DNA of 64,000 nt from Daucus carota subsp. sativus. Taxonomy: Eukaryota; Streptophyta; Magnoliopsida; Apiales; Apiaceae. Within the stretch, counting starts at the first letter, position 1, and each line of letters begins with the position of its first letter. Position numbers and translations under genes: made by a program. Positions 52,724 to 63,580 of the stretch are shown one piece after another. Below the pieces are notes generated by a model. That model saw nothing but the letters and a program-made list of their open reading frames with translations, was not told the origin of the DNA and searched no databases. The stretch is from positions 44,603,598-44,667,597 of the forward strand of contig NC_030385.2 of NCBI RefSeq assembly GCF_001625215.2, written 5' to 3'.

Positions 52724-53561
52724 GTAGTCTGTAATGTTTTAATGATTTGATATGTTTGTATCTTTATATATAGTACTTTTTATGTCTCCAAGGTCGTTTA
52801 CCTTGGGTGATAAGAATTTTACACGCATTTTATGGCTTTTAAAAGATGTAGTTTCATAAATAATTTTTTTTTTCTTCCAAATGAAAATTCAGCGTTTAAA
52901 TTTTTACACACAAAAATAAGTTCTGAAACTATATTTCATAAGAGTCTTAAATAAGTGCGTAAGTAGTAGAAAAAACTGTAAAGTAATGAGAGAGGAGGGA
53001 GCAATAATAACATAAAATGATGCATTATAGAGAACAATCATCGAACATTAAGTTTTTTTCTCTATTTATATCTTGAAAATTGTAATAAGATAAAGTTATT
53101 AAAATTTTTGAAAATAAATTTAGGAGAGATCTTAGACTGAGCTAGTCGATTGAAACTTTACTAATAATAACGAAAGATGATGTGTCATATCACCCAAATA
53201 CATTTTATCTTATGAGAGAGGGTGAATTGTTTGAAATCATTGATTTCATATTCATGATTTATTAAAAATTTTAGAATTCTAATTACGTTTTTTCCTGATT
53301 TTAATTTTTCATCGGCTCATTTTATGTTATTATTGCTATATATAAAGATATAAACATACGACACATCATCAAAATATTACATATTATCACTATGTATAAA
53401 TGATGCTACAAAAAATTATCGTAATGCTAGTAATCGAATCCAAACCTAAGTTGGTGGCTGAAAATAAAATCAAACCTAACATTAATGAGTAAAAAAAAAT
53501 TAATTGGGTGGCACGTTTTTAAAAACACAATAAGTTGAGTGACAAAAAAATTTATTTTCCT
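52330..53561. mobile_element. Mutator-like element with long TIRs and nested Stowaway
   Basis: The element is about 1.23 kb and flanked by TTTTTATTA (52321-52329 and 53562-53570). It starts GGGAAAATAGATTTTTTTGC and ends with the imperfect complement GACAAAAAAATTTATTTTCC. The inverted arms extend several hundred bases (CCACCAACTTAGGTTCGGAT against ATCCAAACCTAAGTTGGTGG). A second TA-type element appears nested at about 52774-53000, with arms ACACGCATTTTATGGC and AAATAAGTGCGTAAG. No transposase was seen. Confidence 0.82.
52668..52720. repeat. (TA)n microsatellite inside the Mutator-like element
   Basis: About 26 TA units, flanked on both sides by copies of ATATAGTGGTAGT. Confidence 0.9.
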
Positions 53562-53873
53562 TTTTTATTATATTTACCCAAGACATTGTTTACCGTTGCA
53601 CAAGATTGATTGATAAGTAATAGTTTTCTGATTTGTAGATTATCTATCTTTGTTATTTTTTTAAGTAGTTTGAATTATTGATCAACAAACGATATACAAT
53701 CAAATAGGAAATATAACGTAATGCATTATTAGAGAATAAGGTTTTTGACATTTTTTTCCTGTTACTATTAGTCAGCTAATTAGTATTTGCATGTGTTTAT
53801 AATAACTATATTGTGTTCACATCATCGTTTTTAATTTTGTGCAATAGTACGAAGAAAGGATTTTCTGTATCCT

Positions 53874-54083
53874 GTGACAAGGTTAGGCGGACTTTCACCT
53901 CCGACTGTAGGGGTGAAAGCTGTGAATGACAAGAAGTATGATGAAGCGAAGCTCCGTTGTCAAGCCGAGCTGAGGGTGGCAGACTTCCTGTCCTATGCCG
54001 AGGAAAAGATAAAATACTGCAAAAATTGTGCATGTCCAACTCCTAGAGCTGGATTCGAGGAGTTTAAAAAATATTGCAACTAG
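53874..54083 (+). CDS. Hypothetical open frame, possible exon or gene fragment
   Basis: The frame begins ATGACAAGG? no: the first base run is TGACAAGGTTAGG, so the stated start is not a clean ATG and the frame is open further upstream to about 53845. The product contains KAVNDKKYDEAKLRCQAELR, VADFLSYAEEKIKYCKNCAC and ends FEEFKKYC. It is basic and rich in Lys, Glu and Cys, unlike the surrounding A/T-rich noise and with better codon composition. I recognise no domain. It ends eight bases before the Tourist-like element, which may have truncated it. It could be an exon, a gene fragment or chance. Confidence 0.25.
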   Translation: MTRLGGLSPPTVGVKAVNDKKYDEAKLRCQAELRVADFLSYAEEKIKYCKNCACPTPRAGFEEFKKYCN

Positions 54084-54091
54084 TTGCATAA

Positions 54092-54903
54092 GAGCATCTC
54101 GAATGCAACAGCAAAACACCAAATTGGTGTTGCATTTGGTGTAAAATTTACTCCAATCCAACACCAAATTGGTGTAAAAATGACACCAGATAAATTGGTT
54201 GATACCGACGGTTTCAAGTATTGATTTGGTGTCATTCTTATACCAAATTTGAAGTTTTTTAAAATATTCACTATGCTCTCACACTTGTTAAGGAAAACAA
54301 ATTTATTCCTTCTATGTCCCATTTAAAGTTGTTTTATCTTATATTTTTTATTTCTCAATTAGATCGTTTTAAATTTTCTTTCTTTCCTGTTAAATTCACA
54401 TTTTTTATTTATTTCAAAATATCAATAAATTTATATTTTTATATAGAAAATATGTTTTTTTTAAATAAATTTGATTCAAAAATAAAATACACGATTAGGT
54501 TATCAAGAGCCCATTTTGTGCCCGATTAGGTTACCAAGAGCCCATTTTTTATTTTTAAATAAGTTGTAATAATGATTGAAGTTTTACTGGCTGTGCATGC
54601 AAACAAAGGGGAAATGGATTATATTGGTAAGTTAAAAGAAGATTGTTTAAATTAAAACATAAAGAAAAAAGAAAATGTACAACCCATACGCAACTAAAAC
54701 AAACAGGTAATTAAACGCAAAGATCATAAACATGATTAAATTAACACTTCAATATCGATATAAATAACTTAAGAAAGAGAGAATATTCCATTTAATGTGG
54801 AAAAGATTCTTTTTGGTGTAGGAAATGGTGTTGATGAGTTGGAGTGAAATTTTGAAATGGTGTAGTTTTCACACCAAAATGGTGTCATGGGTTGGAGATT
54901 ATC
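54092..54903. mobile_element. Tourist/PIF-Harbinger-like TIR element
   Basis: An 812-bp segment flanked by TAA (54089-54091 and 54904-54906). It starts GAGCATCTCGAATGCAACAG and ends GTCATGGGTTGGAGATTATC. The ends also share GGTGT/ACACC-rich subterminal blocks (CACCAAATTGGTGT at the left, CACACCAAAATGGTGTC at the right). Inside is a short tandem, AGGTTATCAAGAGCCCATTT / AGGTTACCAAGAGCCCATTT. No transposase was seen. Confidence 0.7.
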
Positions 54904-56386
54904 TAAGTACCTTCCGGCTTCTGTGGTGGTGTCTTAAAATATAATGACTTGTACAGAGAACTTCTCTTTAATATTAGTTTCATGTTTAAAAACACTGACC
55001 CTCAGGGCCAAGTATTATCCGAGTTTCCGCTGGCTGGTTTCAAACTGCTTTTAGGCAAGAGAAGTAGGTTGTGGTTATAAAATAAAAAGGTATTTATCTT
55101 AGAGCATCTGTGTGTAATTTTTTCTTTCTGCGTGTGTGTAGTATACAGGTGTTAATGGATAATTTCTTTCGACATATAGGAAAGCTGCCATTACAAACAC
55201 GCAAGTTGCCTTCATCTCAGGTCATTATATTTCAGTTACGCTTACCTTTTTAAATTTGTGATTATGATCAAACTTTTGTTAAATTAATTTCAAATATATT
55301 AATTGCTATTTGAATATATTATATGTCAATATTTATAATTGAGTGAAATTCGAGCCAAATTATAAACATTCAACCTTTTTTAATGCATGGTTGAATTGAT
55401 ATTTATCTTTTAAACGGATTTGGATACATTAAACTAATTTAAATTGGAAATTGGAAATGAAATCCAACTCTAAATAATGTTAAAAACTAAGGTTTAAAGA
55501 GCTGCATTTCATCTTTGTCTTCGTCCATCCTCAAACTATTTTGGAGGCTTTTACTAATTTTTCTCCGATGGAAGGTCCCCGTCTTTTTGTTTTTTGTTTA
55601 ATTCTGTTTAATTTTTTTCAAACAATGCCAAGGGCTGACATTTCACAAGCATAGATTATGCACCCGTTGTTACACTTTCGATATTATTTATAGCTGATAT
55701 CTGGCATGTAGATAGCCGGGATGCTGCTCTTTAAATCTCCGTTTGTGTGATTAAAGTTTGTGAATAATAGTCGAACAATTTTAAATTTTAGTTAGTTGGG
55801 AGATCGAATGAGCTTTCATTAGCTTCTTCAAAGTCTAGCCAAGATAAAAACAAAGAAATTGCCAAACTTTTTCTTTGAAACTTGTTCGAATAAAAAATAT
55901 TTTAATCGTATATGTTTCTCCCACACAACACGAAGATGAAGTCGATTGAGACTATAACATTAAAATATCAAATTTATGGTATATAGCAAATTTGTGGCCC
56001 AAATCTTATCCACAACATTAGATACGACGTTTTTACTTCACGGGCAAATTTAAACAGCTGGTTCAAATGCTTGTTTAGTGTTTACCAGGCCTGGTAATTG
56101 ATGCGAACAAAATACGTATTATGTTCATATTCAAACTAAAAACATAGACGCGGAGAGAAAAAAAGAAAAACCGGATATGCGTACTGCTAGTATCAAAAGA
56201 TTATAATTTATCCGTGAATTTGGCCATCATATTTGTGACTATAAACTGAACTAAAATTTTAATACATTTCATTCATGTGAAATTGGATCACCCATAAATT
56301 TAGAAAACTGGATCTGAACACCATATATGGCAGAACAAATCAAATTCCAAATATTTGTCAAAATAAGTAGAAACAATAAAATACTA

Positions 56387-56609
56387 CTCAACCCATCCTA
56401 TTGGGATGTATATGTCCACTATTTGGATGCATTTCGAAACTTCTATATATATAGTTCCATGATGTTCTTTTAAAATTTTTTTTTTTTAATAAAAATTTAT
56501 ATATCAAACTTTTATTTAGAAAAAAAAAGAAATTTAAAAAATATGATGGAACACGTCTTAAAAGGTTTGCCAAAAAAATAATGTATGCTATTCAATTGGA
56601 CAGAAGGAG
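56387..56609. mobile_element. Degenerate Stowaway-like MITE
   Basis: Flanked by TA. It starts CTCAACCCATCCTATTGGGA and ends CAATTGGACAGAAGGAG, with imperfect inverted arms throughout. Confidence 0.6.
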
Positions 56610-57381
56610 TATCTTTTATTATATTTATTTTTTATTATATTTATGAGACATATATTCATTTTTTTTAAACTAAGACATATATTCATTTCTAGGATATTGT
56701 ACAACTTGCCCTAATATCGGGTATGTCTTCCTTACAAAAAAAATTCAAATGTGTTCAAATTTATATAAAAATAAATACTTATTTTAAAAAAATAGTTACA
56801 TTTATTTTAGTTACAAAAACCAATCCCTATTTTGCTGATTAAGGTAGGGTAAAGTGGATAATAGTACAGGCCGAAAAAGAAGAGAGGAGACGAGTGTTTG
56901 GGCCCTTTTGGGCTCTGCACTTACATGTTGTTGCTTCTGTGGCTGGACTCACAGCCAGGTTGTGCGATAGTTTTCTAGTACGTGTGAACTGTAATCATAC
57001 ATGTGCTGTGCCTCCTGCAGAAATGGCCCAATGGGCTTAACCCCACTTCCCATGGCTAAAAAATAATTATTTTATACAATGATTTATTCAATTTAAATTT
57101 ATATGTGGATAAATTTTTGTTAGCGTTGATTTTGAATTATTAAAATGTAATAACAATAAATTTAATAGATTATTTATTAATATTTAAATTAAATTTTGCT
57201 AAAAATTATACTAACTTATTATAATGTGAATCTGAATTATTAGTAAAGAAATATATGAATTATTTTAATTAATTTGTCAAGTCAAAAATCCCATACCATA
57301 AAGTAAATTAAACTTATTATAAATTATAATGTAACCCAACCCTATTTTTTATATTTATTAGGCATTGTCTTAAAAGAATTA

Positions 57382-57654
57382 CTCCCTCTGTCCACTTTTG
57401 AACAAGATCATACATATTAAGAAAAACTAACTTTTGTGAAAAATCTTCATTTATTATTGTATTTATTGCATTGATCAAGTATAATATGTGGGATATATTT
57501 GATCTAGAAAATATAATATAGTAGGATGTGGTATAAACTTCATTTAGGAAATACAACTATTGACTATTTGCATTGAAAATTAAAATGAAACAATTAATTT
57601 AAAATAATTTTTAGTTATCAAAAGTGGACATGTAATGTAATATGAAACAGGGGG
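57382..57654. mobile_element. Stowaway-like MITE inside one copy of a duplication
   Basis: The 273-bp element is flanked by TA, with CTCCCTCTGTCCACTTTTGA and the complement-like AAAAGTGGACATG..CAGGGGG ends. The duplicate at about 58650-58690 lacks it. Confidence 0.82.
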
Positions 57655-59153
57655 TATTTGTTAATCACTGAAAATTGAAAATAAGAATAATAATCTTTTT
57701 CCCTTATGGTCTACCTTGGTTGGTAGATGCAGTTTTAATAGGATTAAGAAAGTGACCGGTCCATATAATTTAAACAAGCCAAATCTAATAATGCAAAATA
57801 CACTGTGGATCATTATTAATTCTCACAAGTACTGGGTTAAATCGTGGTCTAGGGAAGAAGCTATGTACCATGTCTCATTTAAATTAGTCAGATCATAATA
57901 ATATTATATTTAAAATTATACTCAGGGAATATTTATAATATTTATTATATTTTATATAAATTTCTTAAATATTATCATAATCAAGTTAACTAATAGTTTA
58001 GATAGTACATTTAAAATTTAAAAAATATCTATTACGTATTATTTGTTTATAAAAATAAATAATAAACACAAATTTTAAAATTAAAAATATAATATTTGTA
58101 TACTAGAATTTATAAAAAAAATTAATCGTGCTGTTCCTCTTGCAAAAAGGGGATCAACCCCACTTTTCATCGTTGTGATAGGGGAAATAAACGAATCCAA
58201 ATATAAATAAATACGCGCAGTTATAATGTTTATAATTATCTTATATACAACGAGCTTGTTTGACATGCTTAAAATAATAATTGATGTTGTATAATGGTTT
58301 AATACGATAAATGGTCAACATAAAATCTATAAATGATTTATGAGTTATTTTAAATATAAAAATAACAATAATGTATTTAATAAATTATTTATATTAGTGT
58401 TAAAAATAAATTTTATTAAATATTATAAAAATAAAAATAACTTAATTAAAAGAGTACATACTATTAAGTTTTTTATATTTAACTTTAATCCAAAATTATT
58501 ATGAAGACATTTTCACAGTAACAGTTAACAATGATTTAGCATCAAACAACCCCATTATCTTTTGAATTGTCATAATTAATTTGCCAGTTCAAAAAATTGT
58601 CATATCAAATCATAAATTTAACTACACGCTAACACATATTTATTTCATCTTAGACATTGCCTCAAAAAATTGTTCGCTAATTATTAAAAAATAAGAATCA
58701 TAATTTTTTTTTCCTTGTGGTCTACGTTAGCTGGCAGATGGAATTTAGTAATAGATGATTAAGAAATTGACCGGTTCACATAATTCTAAATTTTAAAGAA
58801 GCCAAATCTAATAATGCAAAATACACACTGTGGATCATTATTATTTCTCACAAGTAGACTGTTAAATTTTATGTATTTTACAGTAGTGATTTGTTGAGTT
58901 CCACCCCTCTTTATTTATCTAAATTCCAGTGTTCATGAATAATCGAAGTTCATTAATGACCAAAAATAAGAAATTTTATTTTCATATACGAATTCTTGAA
59001 TTTGATTTTGATTGTAATTCTTTACTATCTCATTTCTCAGTAACTGACCAAAATTTACACTGGTATAATTTTATACAACATGTTTGAATTATTCGATATC
59101 TAGGATAACAAGAACTACAATAATGTAGGAATAGAGTTGAGGAAAGAATGGTC

Positions 59154-60095
59154 TTAATTTTGCCACTTGACCTTCTCTTCCATGGCTATGGAGTTTTTGC
59201 AATGAGTGATTGCAGCTTGAATAGCAGCCTGCAATTCTTCCATGGTGCTGTCACTTGTGGGAGAGAATGCTCCATTGGGTGTAAGAGGTCCACTGTTGGC
59301 TGGAGAGGTCCTCATGGAGGCTGGTGCAGAGAAGTCTCTTCTGCGCCGCCTTACGCGAAACTGATCCTCCTTTCTTGAGCTGGTGCTCCCTGAAAATGAA
59401 TGTGGCTGGTTCTGAAATCTCTTGCTGATGATTGGTGAGGAGGATCTTCTTGATTCAGCTGGTGATTTGAATGACAATAAGGGTTTTACCATTTTGATGT
59501 ATTTTTTGAGGACTTGGTTGACTAGGTCGAATTTGAGCTTTTTCTTGTCATGTCTTGATTCTTGGTCATCTTTTTCTCTGTCAGCCTGACGCCCTTTTCG
59601 CCATTTTGAGAGGCTGAATAGGGAGAATGACTTGGGTTTTACCCGGCTTTGTGCTTCGATGGTATTGTCGTGGAGATTTTCATGCAACTTGGAGTTGTTC
59701 TCTGTGTCGTCTGAGGAGATGGTCTCGTTCAAGGTGGTCTCCTCTTCTTCTTCTATGAGGAGGTCTCGGATAGGGAGAGTGAAGATGTCTAGGGAGTTTG
59801 TGGAGGAATTCTGAGGCGAAATGATGGGGAATTGGGAGAGGAGGTGCAGAGGAAGCAAGTGGCCATGAAAAAATATGTTATCTGCAGGAGAAAGATCAAT
59901 GGCAGAGCTGGTAAATTGAGGGGGAGACTGGTTAAGTACTCTGTCATGAATGGAGGAATTTTGGTGGAGGGAGATTGTGAAGGAGAATTCATGAGTAGGA
60001 GATGAAGAGGAAGATGGTGGTGAAGCAGAGGCTGCTTTGGCATCCATCTTGTCTGCTCTTGATGATTTTGTACTTTGAAAGTTCTGGAGTTCCAT
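59154..60095 (-). CDS. BKI1: BKI1-like BRI1 kinase inhibitor (MAKR family)
   Basis: This is an intronless 313-residue frame with a true ATG at 60095 and stop TAA at 59154. The N-terminus has a Ser/Pro-rich stretch and EFSFTISLH, then ADNIFFHGHLLPLHLLSQFP and FTLPI, which are BKI1/MAKR landmarks. A Lys/Arg-rich middle (KWRKGRQADREK, HDKKKLKFDLVNQVLKKYIK) is the membrane-binding region in this family, normally controlled by tyrosine phosphorylation. The C-terminus DSTMEELQAAIQAAITHCKN is the conserved receptor-kinase-binding motif. In Arabidopsis BKI1 binds the BRI1 kinase domain at the plasma membrane and releases brassinosteroid signalling when phosphorylated. BKI1 is preferred over MAKR1-6 because of the FFHGHLLPLH block; a MAKR paralogue is still possible. 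Confidence 0.85.
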   Translation of the reverse strand: MELQNFQSTKSSRADKMDAKAASASPPSSSSSPTHEFSFTISLHQNSSIHDRVLNQSPPQFTSSAIDLSPADNIFFHGHLLPLHLLSQFPIISPQNSSTNSLDIFTLPIRDLLIEEEEETTLNETISSDDTENNSKLHENLHDNTIEAQSRVKPKSFSLFSLSKWRKGRQADREKDDQESRHDKKKLKFDLVNQVLKKYIKMVKPLLSFKSPAESRRSSSPIISKRFQNQPHSFSGSTSSRKEDQFRVRRRRRDFSAPASMRTSPANSGPLTPNGAFSPTSDSTMEELQAAIQAAITHCKNSIAMEEKVKWQN

Positions 60096-62040
60096 GAGTT
60101 GGCTGGCTAGATACTCTGAAGAAATCTAAGGGAGGAGACGGATAAGGAAGCAGTGGAGAGAGAAGGGGAGAGTGAGGAGAGGTGGGGGGACTCTTTGCCA
60201 ATCAGTAGGTTGAACCTTTTTTAACTCATCTGCACATGCACATGCAAATGCAAGTTGTTAATTATATATGTTTTGCATGTATATCGTTACCGAAAATAAT
60301 CTTGGTATTTCTTCTAATACTTTAAGATGTTAACAAAAAACTTTCAAACATGCTCTCAATTGATATATATTTGTTCTCATTTCATATTCTCATAACAAAC
60401 TCGTAAGTTTGAAGATTTTGGTATCAGAACGGACGGGATGTCTACTCGTATGAAAAAATCTTTTTAAGAAAGATTAACCGATTATCAACGAGATTAGTTG
60501 CTACTAGTAAGCTCTAATAATGTCACGAAATCTTGTAACTAGTCGTGATCAAGGCTAACGATTTCGCTTGCAATACAAAGAACAATAATTCTACTTAGCA
60601 AGAGGGGGTCCTTGTCAAAGCAACATCCACATAAATCGAAAAGTGAAACGAGTGGTACCAGCGAGATGATTGATTAACACACAAAACTGCTGCTTCCTAA
60701 AGCTAGTTTCGTGGTGATTAGAATATACACCGTGCCTAAGCGCATTAACATAAAAAAGGGCGAGAATAGAAGAGCTTTGTCATGCATATTATACAAACCG
60801 CACGCCCAGTTCGAGGGAATCTTTGAATATAAAAGAAGATGAAAAAAACAGATTATATTATGCATTAAAGATTATATCGGGTCATGGTTTCTATGTTATC
60901 TTTCTGCACGCAGCAACCTTGAGATTTGCACTTTATTCCATTTTGTAGTGCAGGTGTAAATCTTTCAAAGTGTCCCCGTGAGGGGATACTACATTCTACC
61001 TAGATAGAATTGTCCATATGCAATCTAAGGAGACTGTGTTTATACGAAACTCAAATATTCAATCTCTTGTTATCAGCTAAAAAGTAATCTCGTATATAAT
61101 TCAAGAAGAAGAAAATTCGATTTTTTGTTATCAGTTGAAAGATAATCTCGTGACATCAAATATCACATATGTCTACGTGCTCTACGTGCTCATGTATAAA
61201 ACTCGTCTCACGAAACTCGAAAACTCAATCTCTTGTCATCATTATAAATATCATCTCCTGACATCAAATATCATAACACATATGTCAATGATGATGAGAA
61301 ATTTAAATATCGACATACATTTATTTGTCGAAATTTGTACAGTCAGTCTATCTTTTCAGTTAAGGAATAACGTGTGTGGTATCAAATGGTACACATATGT
61401 CAATGCTTATAAAATAAAGAGTATGGAAAAAATTTCCGAAAACACTTTCATGGCGAAAATGAGTAACAAGAAATTAGATGAAAAATTATTGAAGAAAATT
61501 ATTAAAAATTTGTAAGCATCTAAAAAGCGAGACGAGTGGAGATGAATACAGACGTGTGGTATAAAAAAGTGGTCCATGATGGAACAAGAAGGAAGATACA
61601 AGGAAGAAGTTAGCTCGCTTGGTTAAGGTCAAAATCTCAATCATAGAAGCATTATTCGGGTGGACAGAGAGGCTCATCTTCTATACTTGGCCACTCAAAA
61701 ATCCTCTTCTTTACCATCAAAAGATAAGAAAACTGGTCAAGTTTTTTGTCCCATTTCACGTTGCTTGCTACCTTTCTTTCTGCCGATCACTCCTTGTCTA
61801 CAGGGGCAGAGAATGAATGAGATTTCGAGTGGCTCGTACTGCCTACTTGCCAAAAGGCAAAAGCAACAAGGCCTTGCCAACAAAAAGATCTTTCGAGGAT
61901 GACTGTGAAGTCTTTGTTTTGTTCCGCATTTGCCAACTCTGGCTCCAACACGCTAATCACACCGACTTATTGCTAGCTTTAATACTAATCTTATCATAGG
62001 ACTTCCGAATCATGTCAATTTACGAATGATCCTCGTAATC
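60096..62040. other. Intergenic region; retroelement-like debris
   Basis: BKI1 upstream region, then noisy sequence. TTTTGGTATCAGAACGGACG at about 60417 resembles the initiator-tRNA-Met primer-binding site of plant LTR retrotransposons. At 61030-61290 there are three degenerate repeats with CAATCTCTTGTTATCAGC and GACATCAAATATCACATATG words. Bases 61600-61990 are less AT-rich and open in several frames, but nothing in them is recognised. Confidence 0.4.
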
Positions 62041-62049
62041 TCCCTCCTA

Positions 62050-62190
62050 ACATCTTGAAATTTAAGGAGAATCGATAAGTTAATATGATATCAGAGCTCT
62101 GACGAGTAAAAGAACCTGAAATCTTGAAATTTAAGGAGAATTGATAGAATTGATAAGTTAACATGGTATCGGAGCTCAGTTAAGCAAAAT
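62050..62190. repeat. Direct repeat with primer-binding-site-like motif
   Basis: Two copies of CTTGAAATTTAAGGAGAAT followed by ATCAGAGCTC or ATCGGAGCTC (units near 62055 and 62123). TGGTATCGGAGCTC near 62164 resembles the initiator-Met tRNA primer-binding site that follows a 5' LTR in copia/gypsy elements. Flanking LTRs were not recognised. Confidence 0.45.
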
Positions 62191-63580
62191 GACTCGAATT
62201 TGATTTTCTTGGCTACTTCGAAATTCTCATAATTCATTATGTACACGAAAGCAAAATTATACCCCAGTAATTAGCGTTTGTGATCCACCCTTTGGCCTAA
62301 AAATTGAATAGGGGTAGCTTAACAGCTTCTTTGCTGGTTTTGTACTCTTCGGGTTTGAATGAGACTTCACAAATTTCAGATTTTATGAATTATGATCAGA
62401 AGACGAAATACATAGCGGGAAGTCACATAAAATTCAGTGTCGAATCCTGAAGATGAACACAGAACATACCGAAAGCCGACCAGATTGGCAGAGCTGAGGG
62501 TAATACCTAACCAGTGTCTTCTTGCTCAGAGCCCATGAGGATATGAATCTACAGCCATGCTATGCTTCCTTTACTAGAAGAAACAAACAGAAAAGCCCAT
62601 ATATGAATCACCAAGTCACTGAGACATATACCAGAACTTAAGTTTCGGCAAATTTAGCCAGGAGCAGAGGATGTTCTTCAGTAGTACTAGCTCTGTCATT
62701 ATCATATCTGCTAACCCTTTTAACCATAAGTATCATTCGTCGATGATCAAGCTACAATAGCCAGAAAAATTACTAATCGGTAATCATAAAATCTTTTATT
62801 AATCTGAATTCTGGCAAAGACTATTAGAAATATAAAGAAAGTAATAATATAACATATGAATCGGAGATAGATCTGTTGGGGCCGAGTCCTATTTATTAAC
62901 AAAAGCTCTTGTGGGGGAGGGGATGTTTCTAATAATAAAGATGCTGTGGCCATTGAAGACAGACACTCTTTTGTACAATTTGAACCAAGAAAAATGAAAT
63001 AAACGCATTCTCTACTCTAAAGATTAAATTCCTTACATCATAAAGAAGAGAGACAATGAATCAGGAACAAAAATAAAGAACTACAAAAGTTCCTCATGGG
63101 AGAATCCTTGCGAGTCCTAAACATGTTCCCCACAATAATGTCACATGAAATGCCGCTACTGCTGCATGAACTGTCAGATCTGTAGAAGATAGAATTTTAC
63201 CTTTAAGTTCTTGTAACTTGCTTGCTACTTTATCAATATGAAGCGTTTTGCAGTTCAAGCTTACTTGGTTCATCTACCAAAACTCGGACCAGTTAAGTTC
63301 ACTATCACACATTGTTGCTGAACTTCTGATATGAATCATTGTAAAATAAGTAAGGATCAACTTTTGAACTGCACAAGGGCAGATTAGTGACTGGAGCAGA
63401 AGGCAATGATCGTCATGACTCGTGTAACCCTAAAAACTTCATTGAAAAGTGAACCTCTGAACCAAACAGAACAGAGTCTGTCGCCTTCTCTTTCATAATT
63501 AGCTCCAAAATTCTCCGCTTATCATATTGAACTCTTTCCAATTTTAATTCGTTTTTCATGCATATAAATCAAGTTGGCAA
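62191..63580. other. 3' flank of the right-end gene; one small open frame
   Basis: Mostly non-coding. On the minus strand 62747-62953 is a 68-codon frame with a real ATG (MATASLLLETSPPPQELLL) and one hydrophobic segment (FICYIITFFIFLIVFARI). Splice context and relatives are unknown and it may be chance. Part of this region may be the long 3'UTR of the gene ending at 63581. Confidence 0.35.

Larger units (their letters stand above)
54907..59153. other. Gene-poor AT-rich region with local duplication
   Basis: No convincing gene. An exon-like stretch with a GT donor lies at about 55148-55220 (CGCAAGTTGCCTTCATCTCAG then gt) but no partner exons were found. Two Stowaway elements and a roughly 0.3-0.8 kb direct duplication (about 57260-57840 and 58565-58860) are present. 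Confidence 0.45.

Noticed and set aside
59148-59814. Open frames on the plus strand opposite the BKI1-like gene
   Set aside because: They are antisense shadows of a well-supported intronless gene on the minus strand.
61135-61515. 126-codon frame on the plus strand
   Set aside because: It begins at TTG, is rich in degenerate repeats (CATCAAATATCA), and shows no domain.
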